Part shown: positions 61,021 through 64,000 of the stretch, piece after piece
Numbering within the stretch: the stretch's first letter is position 1
Layout: each line of letters begins with the position of its first letter
Assembly (NCBI RefSeq): GCF_034427435.1
Contig: NZ_JAXQNP010000003.1
Coordinates: forward strand, 372,001 to 436,000
From: Nitrospirillum sp034427435
GTDB lineage: Bacteria > Pseudomonadota > Alphaproteobacteria > Azospirillales > Azospirillaceae
Direction: 5' to 3'
Length of the DNA stretch: 64,000 nucleotides
Notes under the pieces: model-generated
What the model was told of the DNA's origin: nothing
Databases searched by the model: none
What the model saw: only the letters and a program-made list of their open reading frames with translations
Made by a program: the position numbers and the translations under genes

Positions 61021-61962
61021 ATGCTGATCGACAACCTGACCGACATCACCATCTTCATCCGCGTGGTCGCCACCGGCAGCCTGTCGGCGGCGGCGCGGGA
61101 GCTCGACCTGTCCCTGGCGGTGGTGTCCAAGCGGCTGGCGCGGCTGGAGGAACGGCTGGGCGTGCGCCTGGCCAACCGCACCACCCGGCGCTTCAGCCTG
61201 ACGGATGAGGGGCTGGAGTTCCATGAGCGCTGCGTGCGCATCGTGGCGGATCTGGAGGAGGCGCAGGATCTGGTGGCCAGCCGCCGCCGCGCCGCCACCG
61301 GCCTGCTGCGGGTGACGGCCACCGCCGCCTTCGCCCGCCGCCACATCGCCCCCCGCCTGCCCCGCTTCCACGCCCAATATCCCGACGTGCGGGTGCAGGT
61401 GCTGGTGACCGACACGGTGGTGGACCTGGTGGAGGCCGGCATCGACGTCGCCATCCGCCAGGCGGCCCTGCCCGACAGCAGCCTGATGGTGCGCTTGTTG
61501 GCACCCAACTACCGCGTCCCCTGCGCCGCACCCGCCTATCTGGCCCAGCATGGCGAGCCGGCGACGCCGCAAGACCTGCTGCACCACCACTGCATCGTCA
61601 TGGGCGACCCGCCCATGTCCACCTGGCGCTTCTACTGCCGGGAAGCGGAGGGCGAACCGGTGGCGGTGGAAATCCGCCCCCTGATCCAGACCAACGACGG
61701 CGAGGTCGGGCATGCCGCCGCCCTGGCCGGGTCCGGCATCGTCATGAAATCCATCTGGGACATCTGCGATGACCTGGCGGCCGGCCGCCTGAAGGGCCTG
61801 CTGCCGCACTACCACTCCCCAGCGCCCGCCATCCAGGCCGTCTACCCCGCCGGCCGCCACGCCGCCGCCAAGCTGCGCGCCTTCCTGGACTTCCTGTCAG
61901 CGGAACTGAAGGCCGACCCGTGCTGGGAGGTGGCTAATCGAGTACCCCGGAAAGACCCATGA
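61021..61962 (+). CDS. LysR-family transcriptional regulator
   Basis: 313 residues. N-terminal winged HTH (GSLSAAARELDLSLAVVSKRLARLEERLG, shown in part: AARELDLSLAVVSKRLARLE) and a periplasmic-binding-like effector domain (about 90-300) of the CrgA/AaeR-like group with VRVQVLVTDTVVDLVEAGIDVAIR. Divergent from frmA, which is its likeliest target, though LysR proteins of this group control diverse genes. Confidence 0.92.
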   Translation: MLIDNLTDITIFIRVVATGSLSAAARELDLSLAVVSKRLARLEERLGVRLANRTTRRFSLTDEGLEFHERCVRIVADLEEAQDLVASRRRAATGLLRVTATAAFARRHIAPRLPRFHAQYPDVRVQVLVTDTVVDLVEAGIDVAIRQAALPDSSLMVRLLAPNYRVPCAAPAYLAQHGEPATPQDLLHHHCIVMGDPPMSTWRFYCREAEGEPVAVEIRPLIQTNDGEVGHAAALAGSGIVMKSIWDICDDLAAGRLKGLLPHYHSPAPAIQAVYPAGRHAAAKLRAFLDFLSAELKADPCWEVANRVPRKDP

Positions 61963-62010
61963 TGACTGTGGTCTGCGTTACGTCGGGTACCAAACGGCCA
62001 GCGCCCGGTG

Positions 62011-62244
62011 TCACGGCATGACACCCGTGGTGGCGATGATCCATTGGGTGCCGAGCGGCGCGGTCTTGTTGAGCGATGGCAACTGGAATTGGGCCGCGCC
62101 GGGGTTGCCGCCGAACTTGAAGCCTATGACCGCAAAGAGCGCCTGGTTGGCGCCGGCGGAGAGGACCTGACCGTTACAGGCCTCCCAACCATTGGGAATC
62201 GACTGGCCAGCCCACAGGACGATCGTACCGATGAACGGTTCCAC
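62011..62244 (-). CDS. Small phage tail-collar domain protein (microcystin-dependent-protein-like)
   Basis: 77 residues. FIGTIVLWAGQSIPNGWEACNGQVL followed by NQALFAVIGFKFGGNPG and FQLPSLN (shown in parts) is the tail-collar pattern of MdpB-type proteins, which normally reach 150 or more residues. Here only one domain is present and it begins and ends cleanly. It lies alone, beside an AT-rich stretch (62245-62400) unlike the rest of the window, suggesting a transferred or decayed fragment. Function unknown. Confidence 0.78.
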   Translation of the reverse strand: MEPFIGTIVLWAGQSIPNGWEACNGQVLSAGANQALFAVIGFKFGGNPGAAQFQLPSLNKTAPLGTQWIIATTGVMP

Positions 62245-62447
62245 GATGCTCTCCCAAGATTAAGAATAACGTTCTCCGATTGTTTATCGATCATTTTTAT
62301 CAACTAAATCAACGTCATACTTTGGCATTTTCTATTTTAAATAGTTATATTGCGTGACTTTCTGTCGTAAGTAATGGCTCTAGCCCAGGCAGCAAGGCGC
62401 TGCGGGGAAACAGACCCAGCTATCACCGCCAGCTCCATATGCCGCCG
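62245..62447. promoter_or_regulatory. AT-rich intergenic region
   Basis: About 200 bp; bases 62250-62370 are strikingly AT-rich for this genome. It presumably carries the promoter of the leftward tail-collar gene. I see no gene in it. Right-hand 60 bp return to normal composition before the kinase stop. Confidence 0.5.
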
Positions 62448-63530
62448 TCACGCCCCCGCCGGCAGCCTGATCTCAAAGGCCACGCCCTGGGGCGTCACCG
62501 GTTCGGCGCGCACGTCGCCGCCGTGGGCGCGGGCGATGGCTTGGACAACGGCCAGGCCCAGGCCGGTGCCGCCGCTGATGCGGGCGCGGGATTCATCGGC
62601 GCGCCAGAAGGGATCGAAGGCGTGGGTTTCCATGCCCGGGGGCAGGCCAGGGCCCTCATCCACCACGCGCAGGACGACGCTGGCGCCCTCCAGGCCGGTC
62701 GTCACCCGGGCCCGGCCGGGGGCGGCGTAGCGGCGGGCGTTCTCCAGCAGGGCCAGCAGGGCCTGGCGCACGCGGGCGCCGTCGGCCGAAACCTGGACGG
62801 GCAGCAACTCCGTCTCGATGGCCAGGCCGGCGGCGGCGCAGCTGGGCCCCACCAGCGCCACCACGGCCGCCGCCTCCGCCGCCACGTCCACCTGATCGCG
62901 GCGCAGTTCCAGGCGCCCGCTCTGCGCCAGGGTCAGCAGCTTCAGGTCGTCGACGATGCGGGTCAGCAGGTCGACCTGCCCCACCAGTCCACGGAACGCC
63001 TCCATATCCGGGGTGAAGACACCGTCGGCGTAGCCTTGCAGGCGGCCCCGCAGGATGGTCAGCGGCGTGCGCAGCTCATGCGCGATGGCGACGTTCCAGG
63101 TGCGCATCTCGATGGCGGCGCGCTCCAGCTGCGCGGCCATGGCGTTGAAGTCCTGGACCAGCTGCTTGGTCTCATGAAAGGCGCTGGCGTCCACCTGGGC
63201 GCGGGCGGTCAGGTCGCCACCGGCGATGCGCTGGGCCGCCCCCGCCACGGCGTCCAGGGGGGCGATCAGCCGCCGGGCGAAGCGCACGGCGGCGCGGGCG
63301 GCCAGGGCCACGCCCAGCATGCCCAGCACCGCCGTGACCGTCCAGTCCATCACACGCTGCCAGATACCCGGCGGATGGTGGAGAACCTCGGGCCACAGGC
63401 GGAAGACCACGGTGAAGAAGGTGGTGATGCCCGCGGTCATGAGCACCAGGGCCAAGCCCGTGACCGCCGCCATGGACAGCACCAGCTGGCGGTTCAGGCC
63501 CCGGATCCGCCTAAGACTCCGCAGTTCCAT
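62448..63530 (-). CDS. Sensor histidine kinase, BaeS/AdeS-like
   Basis: 360 residues: TM1 about 18-42, a very short periplasmic loop (about 43-62), TM2 about 64-86, HAMP (about 85-137), HisKA with AIAHELRTPLT (His151), HATPase with DEGPGLPPG and GGTGLGLAVV. The tiny external loop suggests sensing inside the membrane, as in efflux-controlling kinases. 14 bp downstream of its response regulator. Confidence 0.93.
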   Translation of the reverse strand: MELRSLRRIRGLNRQLVLSMAAVTGLALVLMTAGITTFFTVVFRLWPEVLHHPPGIWQRVMDWTVTAVLGMLGVALAARAAVRFARRLIAPLDAVAGAAQRIAGGDLTARAQVDASAFHETKQLVQDFNAMAAQLERAAIEMRTWNVAIAHELRTPLTILRGRLQGYADGVFTPDMEAFRGLVGQVDLLTRIVDDLKLLTLAQSGRLELRRDQVDVAAEAAAVVALVGPSCAAAGLAIETELLPVQVSADGARVRQALLALLENARRYAAPGRARVTTGLEGASVVLRVVDEGPGLPPGMETHAFDPFWRADESRARISGGTGLGLAVVQAIARAHGGDVRAEPVTPQGVAFEIRLPAGA

Positions 63531-63544
63531 GGTCCATCCCCCTG

Positions 63545-64000
63545 TCAGAGCGGCGGGCCCAGGCGATAGCCCACGCCGCGCACCCCTTCCATGTAACCGC
63601 CGGCCCCGGCCGCCTGTAGCTTGCGCCGGATGTTGCTGGCGTGGCTGTCGATGGTGCGTTCCAGCGTGTCTCCTTCCGGCAGGCAGGCGTCGATCAGCTC
63701 CGCCCGGGTGAAGGCGCGGGTCGGGGCCCGCATCATGTGGGCCAGGATGCGGAACTCCGTCAGCGTCAGGTCCAGCCGGCCCCGCCCCGCGTCGGTCGTC
63801 ACCGTGGCCATGTGGGCGGTGAGGTCCAGTTCCAGCGGCCCCAGGCGCAGCAGGGTCTGCCCTTCGGCGGACCGGGTGCGGCGCAGCACGGCCTTGACCC
63901 GGGCCACCACTTCCAGCGGGTTGAACGGCTTCACGATATAGTCGTCGGCGCCGATGCGCAGGGCCTGCAGCTTGTCCAGATCCTCGCTCAGCGCCGTCAC
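63545..64000 (-). CDS. OmpR-family response regulator, BaeR/AdeR-like, 5' part outside window
   Basis: The frame is open to the right edge; the first codons here (GTG ACG GCG) are internal, so the receiver's start and phospho-Asp are missing. Present: the end of the receiver (GADDYIVKPFNPLEVVARV, with the conserved Lys) and the winged-helix DNA-binding domain (LTLTEFRILAHMMRAPTRAF, RTIDSHASNIRRKL). Pairs with the kinase that follows. Its targets are unknown; an RND operon would be typical, and one exists at 4.9-10.8 kb, but that link is only a guess. Confidence 0.93.
   Translation of the reverse strand: MTALSEDLDKLQALRIGADDYIVKPFNPLEVVARVKAVLRRTRSAEGQTLLRLGPLELDLTAHMATVTTDAGRGRLDLTLTEFRILAHMMRAPTRAFTRAELIDACLPEGDTLERTIDSHASNIRRKLQAAGAGGYMEGVRGVGYRLGPPL

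Noticed and set aside
62448..64000. Direct control of the 4.9-10.8 kb RND operon by the BaeSR-like pair
   Set aside because: Attractive by analogy, but more than 50 kb apart and no shared site seen; not claimed.

Overview
The window is high-GC (roughly two-thirds G+C by eye), densely coded DNA with no rRNA, tRNA, CRISPR array, insertion sequence or integrase that I could recognise. Gene content points to a metabolically versatile alphaproteobacterium, probably Rhodospirillales/Azospirillaceae. This is an inference from the cyo-type quinol oxidase, the ETF/acyl-CoA dehydrogenase operon, the ergothioneine genes, DUF3008/DUF3309/DUF883 stress proteins with EcfG-like promoters, and a Wsp-type chemosensory cluster. 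It looks chromosomal.

Left part (1-15 kb): a selenocysteine-containing, Tat-exported formate dehydrogenase (alpha subunit read through an in-frame UGA, with the beta subunit running off the left edge), then ogt, a tripartite RND efflux operon (adaptor, pump, outer-membrane factor), and divergently a cyoABCD quinol oxidase operon. From 15 to 27 kb: a hybrid histidine kinase, methylmalonyl-CoA epimerase, a quinone reductase, and a NemR-like electrophile-response module (TetR, DJ-1/PfpI protein, Old Yellow Enzyme, ABM monooxygenase) in which the same 15-bp palindrome precedes both the regulator and the DJ-1 gene. Next come an ACT-domain protein, a HigBA toxin-antitoxin pair preceded by two GTATC-N7-GATAC palindromes, the acyl-CoA dehydrogenase-etfB-etfA operon ending in a good intrinsic terminator, and a divergent AraC regulator.

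27-39 kb is one long leftward signalling block: REC-REC-kinase, REC-PAS-kinase-REC (split by a -1 frameshift at a G run), CheW, CheR-TPR, CheW, CHASE3-MCP, CheA-REC, CheB. Its composition matches a Wsp-type alternative chemosensory array, but there is no WspR diguanylate cyclase. The two hybrid kinases occupy the likely output or input position. 39-46.5 kb carries an M3 oligopeptidase, a gluconate-type permease, egtB-egtD (ergothioneine), and a cluster of very small stress-type proteins.

46.6-50.1 kb is a compact copper-handling operon (Cys-rich exported protein, Met/His-rich lipoprotein, TolC-like factor, Tat-exported multicopper oxidase). It is followed by a DHA2 exporter and an unusual pair, a flavin amine/amino-acid oxidase plus a pyruvate/indolepyruvate-type decarboxylase, which could convert an amino acid to an aldehyde. 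55-64 kb holds a D-erythronate-dehydrogenase-like SDR gene (also split at a G run), a TetR gene with a perfect 19-bp palindrome upstream, alkB, a DUF72 protein, glutathione-dependent formaldehyde oxidation genes (frmA-type dehydrogenase and fghA), a LysR regulator, an orphan tail-collar protein, and a BaeSR/AdeRS-like two-component pair cut by the right edge. Formaldehyde oxidation at the right end yields formate, the substrate of the dehydrogenase at the left end.
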